The notes: generated by a model from the letters alone, not told the origin. 64,000 nucleotides of DNA from Pseudomonadota bacterium (GCA_023404095.1 JAEYDD010000062.1:62001-126000), one strand, 5' to 3'. Counted from the stretch's first letter, positions 1 through 12,224 are shown. Program-made: numbers and translations.

Positions 1-3000
1 ACTGTGGGCGATGCCCTCCATCATCCGTTTCATCCTGATCGAGAACCTGCGCCGTATTTCCAGTCGCGTCGAGCGGTCGCGTTCGATGCGCCGCAAGGCG
101 AACGAGATCGCAGACGAACTCATTCGACAGAATGACCCGGAAAAGAGCGTCGTCATTCTAAGGGAGGTCGAGGACCTCGTCGCCGACAACACGTTCGTCG
201 CCCAGCTGCTCTACCGCCTGCGTGACGGTCTTCAGGCATCCGGTGCCGCGATCCAGTGGCTGGAGCGCCAGATCGAGGCTCGGGGCACCGATCTGGAAGA
301 GGTGCTCGTCGCCGAACAGAACCGGCTTTCTTCCGGCAACGTCACGATGAGCAACCTGATCAAGGGGTTGCGGTCAATCGACGATACCGAATGGCCGGTC
401 TGGGTTGAAAGCGTCAGCCGGCTGGACGCGGCGCTGCGCGAGGGCTCGGACTATACGGACCTCGATTTCGGCTCGCGCAATGCCTACCGCGACACGATCG
501 AGAAGATGGCGCGCCGTTCCGGCAAGACGGAACTGGAGGTCACCCAGATCGCGCTTGCCATGACCGCAGAGGACATGGCTGCCGGCAACGTCACCGGCGC
601 GCACGAGGCCAATGTGGGCAGCTATCTCGTCGGCAAGAAGCGCAAGCTGCTCGAAGAGCGAATCAGCTACCGTCCCTCGATCCTGCAGCGCATCGTCCGC
701 TTCAGCCGTTCGCTCGACTGGTTTGCGATCGCCGGGCCTGCGATCCTGCTCACGGTGATGGCGATGGTCGGGGTCTACTATTTCCTCGATCAGATGGACA
801 TTCCGGACGGTGCATGGCTGATCATGCTGATCCTGTTCGCGCTGCCGGCTTCGGAAGGCGCGCTCGGGCTCTACAACACGCTCGTCACCCTTTGCGTAAA
901 GCCGACCCGGCTGGTCGGCTACGAGTTCCGCGAGGGCATTCCGGAGGAAGCCCGTACACTCGTCGCCGTCCCCTGCCTGATTTCCAAGCGTGACCATGTC
1001 GACGAGCTGGTGCGCAACCTGGAGGTTCATTATCTCGCAAACCCGCGCGGCGAGATCTATTTCGCTCTCGTCAGCGACTGGGTCGACAGCAAGGTCGAGG
1101 AGACGCCGGAAGATCTCGAGGTGCTGGAGTACGCCAAGCGCGAGATCGCGCTGCTATCGGCTCGCTATGCCTATGACGGCCGCACCCGCTTCTATCTCCT
1201 CCATCGCCGTCGGCTGTTCAATCCGCAGGAAGGCGTGTGGATGGGCTGGGAGCGCAAGCGCGGCAAGCTTCACGAACTGAACCTTCTCCTGCGCGGCGAC
1301 GGCGACACGAGCTTCCTGCCGGGCGCCAATACGGTGCCCGACAATGTGCAGTATGTGCTGACGCTGGATTCCGACACCAGGCTGATGCGCGATGCGGCGA
1401 CCAAGCTCGTAGGCAAACTGTTCCACCCGATCAACCGACCGCAGATCGACCCCGAGACCCAGCGGGTCGTGGCCGGCTACAGCATCCTGCAGCCGCGCGT
1501 CACGCCGTCGCTGACGACCGGCGACGACGCTTCGACCTTCCAGCGCATCTTTTCGGCCAACCGCGGCGTCGATCCGTATGTCTTCACTGTTTCGGACGTC
1601 TATCAGGACCTCGCCGACGAGGGCACCTTTACCGGCAAGGGCCTCTACCACGTCGATGCCTTCGAGGCGGCCCTGAAGGGGCGTATCGAGGAAAACACGG
1701 TCCTTTCGCACGATCTCCTCGAAGGCTCGTATGCGCGCTGCGCCCTCGTCACGGACGTGGAATTCATCGAGGACTTCCCGATCCGCTACGAAGTCGAGAC
1801 GTCGCGCCAGCATCGCTGGGCGCGCGGCGACTGGCAGCTTCTGCCCTATATCTTCAAGCCGTCCAGTGGCGTTTCCATGCTCGGCCGCTGGAAGATGTAC
1901 GACAATCTTCGCCGCTGCCTGATTCCCATCTGCTGGCTCGTAGCCTCGGTCATGGGCTGGTACTACATGGAGCCGCGCCAGGCGTTGATCTGGCAGCTGG
2001 TGCTGATCTTCCTGTTGTTCGTCGCACCCACGCTGTCGCTCTTCACCGGGGCTATCCCGCGCCGCAGCGACATCGTCGCACGGGCACATCTGCAGACGAT
2101 CCTGTCCGACATCCGTGCCGCGAACGCCCAGGTCGCGCTTCGCATCGTCTTCATCGCGCACCAGGCGGCGCTCATGGCGGACGCGACGGTGCGTTCGCTC
2201 TACCGCATGTTCTTCAGCCGCAAGCACATGCTGGAATGGCGGACGGCAGCGCAGGTTCACAGCTCTGCCGGCGGGGGCATCGGCTCCTATTACATCGACA
2301 TGTGGCAGGCGCCCGCGCTTGCGGTTGCCGCGGTCGCGCTGGCCCTGTTCTCCAAGACGGGCGTGCCTTTCATCGCGCTTCCCTTCGTCGCCATCTGGAT
2401 CCTGTCGCCGGCGATCGCCTGGTATGTGAGCCAGTCGGCCGAAACCGAGGACCGGCTGATGGTTCCGGATGACGTCGTGGTCGAGCTTCGCAAGTACGCC
2501 CGTCGCACCTGGCGCTACTTCGAGGACTTCGTCACGGCCGAGCAGCACTTCCTGCCGCCGGACAATTTCCAGGAAACGCCTCATCCGGTGCTGGCCGAGC
2601 GAACCTCGCCGACGAATATCGGCGTCTATCTGCTGTCGGTGATTTCGGCACGCGATTTCGGCTGGATCGGCTTCGAGGAAACCGTGCGCCGGCTCGAGGA
2701 AACCGTTTCCACGATCGACAGCATGCCGAAATTCCGTGGGCACCTCTACAACTGGTACCGCACGAACACGCTCGAAACGCTGGGACCGCGATACGTGTCG
2801 GCGGTCGACAGCGGCAATCTTGCCGGCCATCTGATCGCCGTGTCCTCGATGTGCCGCGAATGGGCCGAAGCGCCCTCGGCACACTTGCACGGCAACCTCG
2901 ACGGCATCGGCGACGCGGCCTCGATCCTTTCCGAGACACTGGCCGAACTGCCGGACGACCGCAAGACGGTGCGGCCGCTGCGCCGTCTGATCGAGGAGAG

Positions 3001-6000
3001 GATCTCCGGCTTCCACAATGCCCTGGCCGCCGTGAAGCGCGAGCACGAGTTCGCCTCGATCCGCGTTATCAACCTTGCGGTGCTCGCGCGCGACGTCAAC
3101 AAGCTGATCGCCAACCTCGACCACGAAATCAGGAGCCCGCAGAGCGGCGAGGTGGTCAAATGGGCCAATGCACTCGTCGCCAACTGCGAGGCACATATCG
3201 CTGACAGCGTGTTCGATCTCGGCAGTATCGAGGCCTTGCGCCAGCGGCTGATTGTCCTGCGCGACCGCACCCGCGACATCGCGTTCTCGATGGATTTCGG
3301 CTTCCTTTTCCGTCCCGAGCGCCGGCTGCTGTCGATCGGCTACCGGGTCGAGACGAATGAACTGGACGAGGCGTGCTACGATCTTTTGGCCTCGGAAGCG
3401 CGCCTGACCAGCCTCTTTGCCATCGCCAAGGGCGATCTGCCCACGGAACACTGGTACAAGCTCGGCCGTCCGGTCGTTCCGATCGGCGCGCGCGGTGCGC
3501 TGGTCTCCTGGTCGGGCTCGATGTTCGAGTACCTGATGCCGCCGCTGGTCATGCAGGAGCCACAGGGCGGAATCCTGAACCAGACAAACAATCTCATCGT
3601 CCGCGAGCAGCAGAACCACGGCAAGCGGCTCGGCACGCCCTGGGGCATCTCCGAGGCGGCGTTCAATGCCCGCGACCATGAGATGAACTACCAGTACACC
3701 AACTTCGGCGTGCCGACGCTGGGGCTGAAGCGCGGCCTGGGCCAGAATGCGGTCATCGCGCCCTACGCCTCGCTGCTGGCCACGCAGTACGATCCGAAGG
3801 CGGCGCTGAAAAATCTCAACGAGTTGCGCGCTCTCGGCGCTCTCGGCGTCTATGGCTTCCACGACGCGGTCGACTTCACGCCGACCCGCGTGCCGGAGGG
3901 CAAGCGCTGTGCGGTGGTACGCAACTACATGGCGCATCACCACGGCATGTCGATCGCGGCCGTCGCCAACGTGGCGTTCAATGGCGCTCTGCGAGCCCGT
4001 TTCCATTCGGATCCGGTGATCGAGGCCGCCGAACTCCTGTTGCAGGAGAAGGCGCCGCGTGACATCCCGATCATCAACACCAAGCGGGAGCCGGAAACGG
4101 TCGGCAGCACGCAGGCCGATCTGCTGCGCCCGGAAGTACGGGTCATCGATGATCCGATGAGCGAGGATCGCGAGGCGGTCTTCCTGACCAACGGCCACTA
4201 TTCGGTGATGCTGACTGCGACGGGTTCGGGCTACTCCCACTGGAACGGTCAGTCGGTCACGCGCTTCAAGCCGGACCCGGTCGAGGACCGTTGGGGCACC
4301 TTCATCTTCCTGCGCGACACCGCCACAAACGACTGGTGGTCAGTCACCGCAGAGCCGAAGCGGGCGGAGGGCGAAGAGACCAAGACGCAGTTCAGCGACG
4401 ACAAGGCGGAGTATTTCAAGACGGTCGGCACGCTCTCGAGCGAGGTCGAGTGCATCGTCGCGACCGAGCACGACGCCGAGGGGCGCCGGCTGACCCTGCT
4501 GAACACCGGCCCCGAGGATCGCTTCATCGAAGTCACCTCCTACATGGAGCCCGTGGTCACGACCGACGACACCGACAACGCCCATCCGCTCTTTGCGCGC
4601 ATGTTCGTTAAGACTGAAATCGGCCGCCGTGGAGACGTTGTCCGCGTCGCGCGTAACAAGCGCACGCCGAGCGAGCCTGACATGTGCGTCGCTCACCTGA
4701 TCGTCGACAATGCCGGTTCGCGCCGAACGGAGATCGAGACCGATCGGCGCAACTTCATCGGCCGCGGCCGCAGCCTTTCGACGGCGGCTGCCTTCGATCC
4801 GGGCGCGCAGCTGTCCGGCACCGACGGCTTTACGCTCGATCCGATCGTGGCGCTGCGCCGCGTGGTGCGCGTGCCCGCCGGCAAGAAGGTCAAGGTGATC
4901 TTCTGGACCGTCGCGGCCCCGAACCGCGAGGAGCTTGACCGCGCGATCGACCGCTACAGGCATCCGGACGCGTTCAACCACGAGCTCATTCACGCCTGGA
5001 CGCGCTCGCAGGTGCACTTGCGTCACATCGGCGTCAGTTCGCAGGAGGCCGCAAGCTTCCAGGCGCTCGGTCGCTATCTCATCTATCCCGACATGCACCT
5101 GCGCGCGGATGCGGCGACCGTGCAGGCGGGGCTTGCCTCGCAGTCGGCGCTGTGGCCGCTCGCGATCTCAGGCGATTTCCCGATTTACGTCCTTCGCATC
5201 AACGACGAGGTGGATCTCGAAATTGCCCGCGAGGCGCTGCGTGCGCAGGAGTACCTCCGCCATCGCGGGGTGCTGGCCGATCTCGTCATTCTCAACGAGA
5301 AGGCCTCTTCCTACGCTCAGGACATGCAGCACACCCTCGAGCAGATGTGCGAGAACCTGCGCATGCGCGGCCAGTCCGATGGCATGCGCCAGCACATCTT
5401 CGCCGTGCGACGCGACCTCATGGAGGTGTCGACCTGGCAGACGCTGCTGGCCACCGCGCGTGCTGTCTTCCACGCCCGCAACGGCCGGCTTGCAGACCAG
5501 ATCGAGCGCGCCGTTTCGATCTTCGCGACGCCGACGACATCGGAGCAGCCGGAGGTGCGCCAGGCGGCGCCGGTGCCTTCCGCCGCACGCACGAGCGAGC
5601 CTGTGGCGCTCGACGGCAGCGAACTCGCCTTCTGGAACGGCTATGGCGGCTTCAACGTCGAGCGCCGCGAATATGTCATCAAGCTCCGGGGCGGCGAGGG
5701 AACGCCGCATCCGTGGATCAACGTGATCTCCAACGAGCGTTTCGGCTTCCATGTGGCCGCCGAGGGCGGCGCCTATACCTGGAGCAAGAACTCGCGCGAT
5801 TACCAGATCACGCATTGGACGAACGACCCGGTGATCAACCGCCCCGGCGAGGCCTTCTATGTGAAGGATCGGGAGAGCGGGGCGGTGTTCGCGCCGTTCG
5901 CGGGACTGTCGCGTGACCCGTCGGTGCTGTTCGAAGCCTGGCATGGTCTCGGCTACTCGGCGTTCCGCACGGCCTCCGGCGGCCTGGAACTCGATCTTGT

Positions 6001-7984
6001 GCAGACGGTCGATTCGGAGCGGCCGGTCAAGTATTCGCGCCTGATCGTGCGCAATACCGGATCTGCCGAACGCAACCTGTCTGCATATGGCTATGTCGAG
6101 TGGGTGCTGGGCAATGCACCGACGAAGACCGCGCCCTTCGTGCTCTGCAGCCAGGACGAGGAGACGGGTGCGATCCTTGCGACCAACCCCTACAGCCTCG
6201 ACTTCTCCGGTCGCACCGCCTTCTTCGCCGTCAACCACAAGCTGGATGGCGTGACGACGAACCGGCGCGAGTTCATCGGCCGGGAAGGCGACATCGTCTT
6301 GCCCGCGATCCTCGCCAGCGGCGCGAAGCTGTCCGGGACGATGGAGAGCAATGGCGCGCCCTGTGCAGCACTCGTATCCGACTTCACGCTGGCCGCCGGC
6401 GAGGAGCGGGAGTTTCTGTTCGTGCTTGGCGACTGCGATGATACGGATGCGGCTAAGGCACTGGTGAAGCAGGTCCAATCCGTCGTATTCGACAACGAGC
6501 TTGCGAGGGTGCGCGATTTCTGGCGCGATTTCACCGGCACGCTGCAGGTCGAAACACCGGATCCGGCCCTCAACCTGATGATCAACACCTGGCTGCCCTA
6601 TCAGAGCCTCGGCTGCCGTGTCATGGCGCGGTCGGCATTCTACCAGGCAAGCGGCGCCTTCGGCTTCCGCGACCAGTTGCAGGACACGCTCGCCTTCCTG
6701 ACGCATCGTCCGGAGCTTGCCCGCAAGCAGATCCTGAATGCGGCGTCGCGCCAGTTCCACGAAGGCGACGTGCAGCATTGGTGGCTGCCGGATTCGGGCG
6801 CGGGCGTGCGGACGATGATCTCCGACGACGTCGTCTGGCTCGCCTATGCTGTGACGCAATATTGCGGATCGACGGGAGAGCACGGGATCCTTGACGAGAA
6901 GCTGACCTTCATCGAAGGCCCGCCCCTTGCAGAGGGCCAGCACGATGCGTTCTTCAAACCCGGCCGATCGGTCGATGCCATAGCGCTCTACGAACACTGC
7001 GCCCGGGCACTCGACCTGGCGATTCAGCGCACCGGCGAGAACGGATTGCCGTTGATGCTCGGCGGAGACTGGAACGACGGCATGAACCGCGTCGGCGAAG
7101 CCGGGCGGGGAACGAGCGTCTGGCTCGGCTGGTTCCTGGCCGGGACCCTGCGGGCGTTTGCGCCGATTGCGCGCAAGCGGGGCGACAATCACCGTGCCGA
7201 TGCCTGGCTTGCCCATCTCGAACGGCTCAAGGCGGCGCTGGAGAGCGCAGGCTGGGATGGTGCCTACTATCGCCGCGGTTACTTCGACGACGGCAGCCCG
7301 CTCGGCGCAAACGGGGCCAGCGAATGCCGGATCGATTCGATCGCCCAATCGTGGAGCGTGATGTCGGGCGAGGGAGACAAGGAGCGAGCGCGGCTCGCCA
7401 TGGACGCGGTCCTTGCCGAACTGATCGACGAAGAGGACGGCATCATCAAGCTGTTTACGCCGCCCTTCATCGACGGCTCGCAGGATCCCGGCTACATCAA
7501 GGCCTATCCGCCGGGCGTGCGGGAGAACGGCGGGCAGTATACCCATGCGGCAACCTGGGTCGTGATGGCGCTTGCCATGCAGGGAAGGGCCGATGATGCC
7601 TGGAAGTGCCTCGGTCTGCTCAATCCGATCAACCACGGTGCAACGCGCGAGGCGATCGAGACCTATCGCGTGGAGCCCTATGTCGTTGCTGCCGACGTGT
7701 ACGGCGAGGGCAATCGCAAGGGGAGAGGCGGCTGGACCTGGTATACGGGATCGGCCGGCTGGCTCTACCGCGCTGCGGTCGAGGGTATCCTCGGCATCCG
7801 CAAGGAAGGGGGGCGCCTGAAGGTCGATCCGGTGATGCCGAGCGGCTGGGAAGGCTTCTCTGCGGTTGTGACCCTGGATGGGATTGCGCACACGATCCGC
7901 GCAAATCGTTCCGGCAACGGGGAAATTGTCGTGAACATTGATGAAACTGTCATAAAGGTTCCGCAAGAAGAGTATTCGCTCTAA
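1..7984 (+). CDS. ndvB: Cyclic beta-1,2-glucan synthase NdvB, 5'-truncated by window edge
   Basis: Inner-membrane enzyme that builds cyclic beta-1,2-glucan from UDP-glucose, the periplasmic osmoadaptation polymer of rhizobia. The frame is open to base 2 (codons for L, W, A precede the first visible ATG at 11), so the true start lies upstream; about 2,660 residues are visible against about 2,830 in the family. In visible numbering, hydrophobic segments lie near 232-290 and 640-690, and more around 780. A GT84-type glycosyltransferase domain shows DSDT near 453 and a QHRWARGDWQ motif near 600. The C-terminal third is GH94-like, with GGDWNDGMN near 2350 holding the phosphorylase-type acidic residue that controls chain length. 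The opgC-like gene follows on the same strand and ndvA lies just beyond. Identity is clear from length and motifs. Confidence 0.96.
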   Translation, partial: LWAMPSIIRFILIENLRRISSRVERSRSMRRKANEIADELIRQNDPEKSVVILREVEDLVADNTFVAQLLYRLRDGLQASGAAIQWLERQIEARGTDLEEVLVAEQNRLSSGNVTMSNLIKGLRSIDDTEWPVWVESVSRLDAALREGSDYTDLDFGSRNAYRDTIEKMARRSGKTELEVTQIALAMTAEDMAAGNVTGAHEANVGSYLVGKKRKLLEERISYRPSILQRIVRFSRSLDWFAIAGPAILLTVMAMVGVYYFLDQMDIPDGAWLIMLILFALPASEGALGLYNTLVTLCVKPTRLVGYEFREGIPEEARTLVAVPCLISKRDHVDELVRNLEVHYLANPRGEIYFALVSDWVDSKVEETPEDLEVLEYAKREIALLSARYAYDGRTRFYLLHRRRLFNPQEGVWMGWERKRGKLHELNLLLRGDGDTSFLPGANTVPDNVQYVLTLDSDTRLMRDAATKLVGKLFHPINRPQIDPETQRVVAGYSILQPRVTPSLTTGDDASTFQRIFSANRGVDPYVFTVSDVYQDLADEGTFTGKGLYHVDAFEAALKGRIEENTVLSHDLLEGSYARCALVTDVEFIEDFPIRYEVETSRQHRWARGDWQLLPYIFKPSSGVSMLGRWKMYDNLRRCLIPICWLVASVMGWYYMEPRQALIWQLVLIFLLFVAPTLSLFTGAIPRRSDIVARAHLQTILSDIRAANAQVALRIVFIAHQAALMADATVRSLYRMFFSRKHMLEWRTAAQVHSSAGGGIGSYYIDMWQAPALAVAAVALALFSKTGVPFIALPFVAIWILSPAIAWYVSQSAETEDRLMVPDDVVVELRKYARRTWRYFEDFVTAEQHFLPPDNFQETPHPVLAERTSPTNIGVYLLSVISARDFGWIGFEETVRRLEETVSTIDSMPKFRGHLYNWYRTNTLETLGPRYVSAVDSGNLAGHLIAVSSMCREWAEAPSAHLHGNLDGIGDAASILSETLAELPDDRKTVRPLRRLIEERISGFHNALAAVKREHEFASIRVINLAVLARDVNKLIANLDHEIRSPQSGEVVKWANALVANCEAHIADSVFDLGSIEALRQRLIVLRDRTRDIAFSMDFGFLFRPERRLLSIGYRVETNELDEACYDLLASEARLTSLFAIAKGDLPTEHWYKLGRPVVPIGARGALVSWSGSMFEYLMPPLVMQEPQGGILNQTNNLIVREQQNHGKRLGTPWGISEAAFNARDHEMNYQYTNFGVPTLGLKRGLGQNAVIAPYASLLATQYDPKAALKNLNELRALGALGVYGFHDAVDFTPTRVPEGKRCAVVRNYMAHHHGMSIAAVANVAFNGALRARFHSDPVIEAAELLLQEKAPRDIPIINTKREPETVGSTQADLLRPEVRVIDDPMSEDREAVFLTNGHYSVMLTATGSGYSHWNGQSVTRFKPDPVEDRWGTFIFLRDTATNDWWSVTAEPKRAEGEETKTQFSDDKAEYFKTVGTLSSEVECIVATEHDAEGRRLTLLNTGPEDRFIEVTSYMEPVVTTDDTDNAHPLFARMFVKTEIGRRGDVVRVARNKRTPSEPDMCVAHLIVDNAGSRRTEIETDRRNFIGRGRSLSTAAAFDPGAQLSGTDGFTLDPIVALRRVVRVPAGKKVKVIFWTVAAPNREELDRAIDRYRHPDAFNHELIHAWTRSQVHLRHIGVSSQEAASFQALGRYLIYPDMHLRADAATVQAGLASQSALWPLAISGDFPIYVLRINDEVDLEIAREALRAQEYLRHRGVLADLVILNEKASSYAQDMQHTLEQMCENLRMRGQSDGMRQHIFAVRRDLMEVSTWQTLLATARAVFHARNGRLADQIERAVSIFATPTTSEQPEVRQAAPVPSAARTSEPVALDGSELAFWNGYGGFNVERREYVIKLRGGEGTPHPWINVISNERFGFHVAAEGGAYTWSKNSRDYQITHWTNDPVINRPGEAFYVKDRESGAVFAPFAGLSRDPSVLFEAWHGLGYSAFRTASGGLELDLVQTVDSERPVKYSRLIVRNTGSAERNLSAYGYVEWVLGNAPTKTAPFVLCSQDEETGAILATNPYSLDFSGRTAFFAVNHKLDGVTTNRREFIGREGDIVLPAILASGAKLSGTMESNGAPCAALVSDFTLAAGEEREFLFVLGDCDDTDAAKALVKQVQSVVFDNELARVRDFWRDFTGTLQVETPDPALNLMINTWLPYQSLGCRVMARSAFYQASGAFGFRDQLQDTLAFLTHRPELARKQILNAASRQFHEGDVQHWWLPDSGAGVRTMISDDVVWLAYAVTQYCGSTGEHGILDEKLTFIEGPPLAEGQHDAFFKPGRSVDAIALYEHCARALDLAIQRTGENGLPLMLGGDWNDGMNRVGEAGRGTSVWLGWFLAGTLRAFAPIARKRGDNHRADAWLAHLERLKAALESAGWDGAYYRRGYFDDGSPLGANGASECRIDSIAQSWSVMSGEGDKERARLAMDAVLAELIDEEDGIIKLFTPPFIDGSQDPGYIKAYPPGVRENGGQYTHAATWVVMALAMQGRADDAWKCLGLLNPINHGATREAIETYRVEPYVVAADVYGEGNRKGRGGWTWYTGSAGWLYRAAVEGILGIRKEGGRLKVDPVMPSGWEGFSAVVTLDGIAHTIRANRSGNGEIVVNIDETVIKVPQEEYSL

Positions 7985-8075
7985 CTCGGATTCGGACATT
8001 GGGGCATTTCGGTTCCGACGCATGAGGCGGGGCCGTGATGCCCCGTTTCATGTCCAGCGTTCGGGAAGGCACGCA

Positions 8076-9236
8076 TTGACCTGGAAGACTGAGACGGCAC
8101 TGACTGCGATTGTCCCGGCAGCAAAGAGCCAGCGCGACACGCGAATTGATGTTCTGCGCGCCCTTGCGCTGATCACGATCTTCATCAATCACGTTCCCGG
8201 CAATTATCTCGAACATCTGACGCTCAAGAACTTCGGCTTTTCCGATTCGGCGGAAGCCTTCGTGCTCATTTCCGGGATTTCGGTGGGGCTGGCGTACAGG
8301 ACCCGGTTCGCGGTCGGCCAGCGAATTGCCGCGAGCGCAAAAATCCTGCGACGCGCATTCACGCTCTATGTAGCGCATGTGATGACGAGCGTCGTCACCT
8401 TCGCGATCTTCGCCGGCGGCGCCTTGTGGTTCGCCCGCCCCGACCTCCTTTCGGAGATCAACCTGCGCGCCGTCGTCGATCGCACGGAGCAGGGTCTTCT
8501 GAGCATGGTGCTGCTCGGACACCAGTTCGGCTATAACAACATCCTGTCCATGTATGCGGTCCTTATGCTCATGCTGCCTGGCATGCTGTGGCTGCATGCA
8601 CGCAACCCCGTGGCACTGCTGGTTGCTTCGGGGCTGCTGTGGCTTGTGGCCGGCATTTGGAACATCGCACCGTCGAACTTCCTCGACGACGGATACTGGT
8701 TCCTCAATCCGTTCTCCTGGCAGTTCCTGTTTGCAATCGGCATCGTTGCCTCGTCCAAAGCCGCAAGGACCGACTGGCCACCCAAGAGCGCGGTACTGAC
8801 TTGGCTCTGCTGGGCCTATCTCGCCATATCGATGGTCTGGGTGCTCTTTTCCCTCTGGTCGATCGATACGTCGCTGGGGCTGCCGGTGGTACTGACTGGC
8901 TTCGACAAGACCTTCCTATCGGCGCCGCGGCTGCTGCACGTGCTGGCGCTGGCTTATCTGATCGCGACCATTCCGGGGATTTCCCGCCTGTTCGTCCTGT
9001 CGTCCTCCCATCCGCTGACGGCGGTCGGACGCCATGGCCTGGCGATCTTCATCTTCGGCACCATCCTTGCCATGATCGGGCAGGTGCTGATGTTCGTGAC
9101 CGGCAAAGCCCCCTGGTTCGGCACACTCTACGTGGCCTGCGGCATCGGGCTGCTGTTGGCCTATGCTCGCTACCTCGACTGGCTTGCGGGGCTCGGGCGG
9201 ACAGGCGCACCCAAGGCGGAAAAGCAGGCCGCCTGA
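8076..9236 (+). CDS. opgC: OpgC-family membrane acyltransferase (glucan succinylation)
   Basis: Predicted polytopic inner-membrane protein of the OpgC/acyltransferase-3-like family, which transfers acyl groups (typically succinyl) to periplasmic glucans. The N-terminal block RIDVLRALALITIFINHVPG is the OpgC signature, and about ten hydrophobic segments follow. I chose TTG at 8076 because GGGAAGG at 8063-8069 sits 6 nt upstream; an in-frame ATG at 8022 has no good ribosome site and would add 18 residues. It starts about 90 bp after ndvB on the same strand and ends convergent to ndvA, so it most likely decorates the cyclic glucan made by NdvB. OpgC homologues modify cyclic glucans in Brucella and OPGs in Rhodobacter; the substrate here is inferred from context. 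Confidence 0.85.
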   Translation: MTWKTETALTAIVPAAKSQRDTRIDVLRALALITIFINHVPGNYLEHLTLKNFGFSDSAEAFVLISGISVGLAYRTRFAVGQRIAASAKILRRAFTLYVAHVMTSVVTFAIFAGGALWFARPDLLSEINLRAVVDRTEQGLLSMVLLGHQFGYNNILSMYAVLMLMLPGMLWLHARNPVALLVASGLLWLVAGIWNIAPSNFLDDGYWFLNPFSWQFLFAIGIVASSKAARTDWPPKSAVLTWLCWAYLAISMVWVLFSLWSIDTSLGLPVVLTGFDKTFLSAPRLLHVLALAYLIATIPGISRLFVLSSSHPLTAVGRHGLAIFIFGTILAMIGQVLMFVTGKAPWFGTLYVACGIGLLLAYARYLDWLAGLGRTGAPKAEKQAA

Positions 9237-9371
9237 AGGGTGCTTCCGACCCGTTGGCACATGAGGTTGGGATGCCGCTCGCCTGGTCGCGGGCGACGCT
9301 CGGATAACCGGCCTGCCGGTGACCCAGGGCCATGGACGAAGGGTTGTCCGGCCGGCATGCCTTGAACGCAA

Positions 9372-9402
9372 AACGCCGCGCAGAATTCTCCCGCGCGGCG
9401 TT
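9372..9402 (-). terminator. Terminator hairpin of ndvA
   Basis: Perfect 10-bp inverted repeat (AACGCCGCGC / GCGCGGCGTT, 11-nt loop) 25 bp past the ndvA stop; on the minus strand the stem runs into TTTT. It may also terminate opgC transcripts, though the plus-strand T-run is poor. Confidence 0.7.
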
Positions 9403-9426
9403 CCTCGTTTGATGCTTGCCGCTGTT

Positions 9427-11187
<1,761 letters not shown>

Positions 11188-11483
11188 TTCAAAACCCCTT
11201 CGCGGTCCTGCATTGTGCGCCGCATCATTTGTCATTTGTCTGATGCGCGCAACGCGGTAAAGTTCCACCCCGTCGGCGACGTTCGGCCGCGGCAGGGCGT
11301 TTCCAGCGATGGGGGAATGCTATTCACCTGTCTATGAATGGACGCTGAACAGTCCGTTGCCAAATCGGCTCAAATTGCTAAACGGAACTGTGACGCGTGT
11401 TTTGTTCACGACGCGCGCGTTGCGCGCAATGATATTTTCAAGCTATTAGATATAGAGGGGCCGCGTGTTCGGTCGATTTTATA
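11188..11483. promoter_or_regulatory. Divergent ndvA/expR intergenic region
   Basis: About 296 bp with no convincing gene. It must hold the ndvA and expR promoters. The clearest structure is a GC palindrome TTGCGCGCAA at 11420-11429 inside GCGCGC-GTT-GCGCGC (11413-11427), followed by an AT-rich stretch before expR. I found no confident -35/-10 pair. Confidence 0.4.
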
Positions 11484-12224
11484 ATGAACATCAACCTGCT
11501 CGCCCAGTTTACGGGGTTACTCGACGAGTTATCAGAGCGCGACGAGATCGTTGCGGAATTCGAACGACTGCTCGATCTCTACGGCTTTCAATATTACGGG
11601 GTGGTGCGACAGCCAAAGCCGCATGAAGATCCCTTGAGCCTCGTTCTTGTCGGCCGCTGGCCCGAACGGTGGCCGGAAACCTACATCAGCAAGAGATACA
11701 TCGTCATTGATCCGACCATCGTCTACCTGAACCACGCGCAGGCCGGATTCCGCTGGCGGGACTCATTTGCGGCATTGCGCTCCAACCCCCATCGCAAGCG
11801 TATGGAGCGCATGATGGTGGAGGCACGCCAGCATGGTCTCGAGGACGGCTATATCTTTCCGGTTCATGGCAGACGTGGGCTTTTGGGGGTCATGACGGTC
11901 GGGGGCAAGGTCGTAGACCTGCATCCCGCCGAGATGGGGCTCTTCGAAAACGTCGCCAAGAAGCTCTTCTGGAAGCTTCTCGGCATTGAGAAGCCGCAGA
12001 TATCGGAGGAGCTCGCAGCCGAAGTGAACCTGCATCTGACGCGTCGCGAGATGGAGGCGCTGAGCTATCTGGCGGACGGTATGACCTCGCACGAGATTGC
12101 GCGCAAGCTGTCGATCTCGAACCACACCGTCGACTGGTACATGAACGGCATACAGGCGAAACTCAAGGCGAAGAACCGCCACCACGCGGTCTCTCTGTCG
12201 TTTCGACTGGGGCTGATCTCCTGA
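11484..12224 (+). CDS. expR: ExpR-type LuxR quorum-sensing regulator
   Basis: LuxR-family transcription factor of 246 residues. The N-terminal autoinducer-binding domain (about 20-165) keeps the hallmark W, Y, D-P and W residues (RWPERW, YISKRY, IDPTI, FRWRD) and a later Gly in HGRRGLLG. The C-terminal GerE-type helix-turn-helix starts at LTRREMEALSYL and ends near the C-terminus. Its place between ndvA and pyc, its length of about 245 residues and its N-terminus fit S. meliloti ExpR, which responds to long-chain acyl-homoserine lactones and controls exopolysaccharide and motility. No luxI-type synthase lies in this window, so here it looks like a solo. The upstream ribosome site is weak, which may limit translation. 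Binding of a specific signal is inference. Confidence 0.85.
   Translation: MNINLLAQFTGLLDELSERDEIVAEFERLLDLYGFQYYGVVRQPKPHEDPLSLVLVGRWPERWPETYISKRYIVIDPTIVYLNHAQAGFRWRDSFAALRSNPHRKRMERMMVEARQHGLEDGYIFPVHGRRGLLGVMTVGGKVVDLHPAEMGLFENVAKKLFWKLLGIEKPQISEELAAEVNLHLTRREMEALSYLADGMTSHEIARKLSISNHTVDWYMNGIQAKLKAKNRHHAVSLSFRLGLIS

Noticed and set aside
1154..4240. Long open frame of about 1,028 codons antisense to ndvB
   Set aside because: Arg- and Asp-rich translation with no known domain, typical of an antisense frame in GC-rich DNA; ndvB on the other strand is clearly real.
5168..8023. Long open frame of about 951 codons antisense to the 3' part of ndvB
   Set aside because: Same compositional artefact; no motif or ribosome site.
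7985..8075. Possible terminator after ndvB
   Set aside because: No stem with a T-run could be found between ndvB and opgC, which fits readthrough into opgC.
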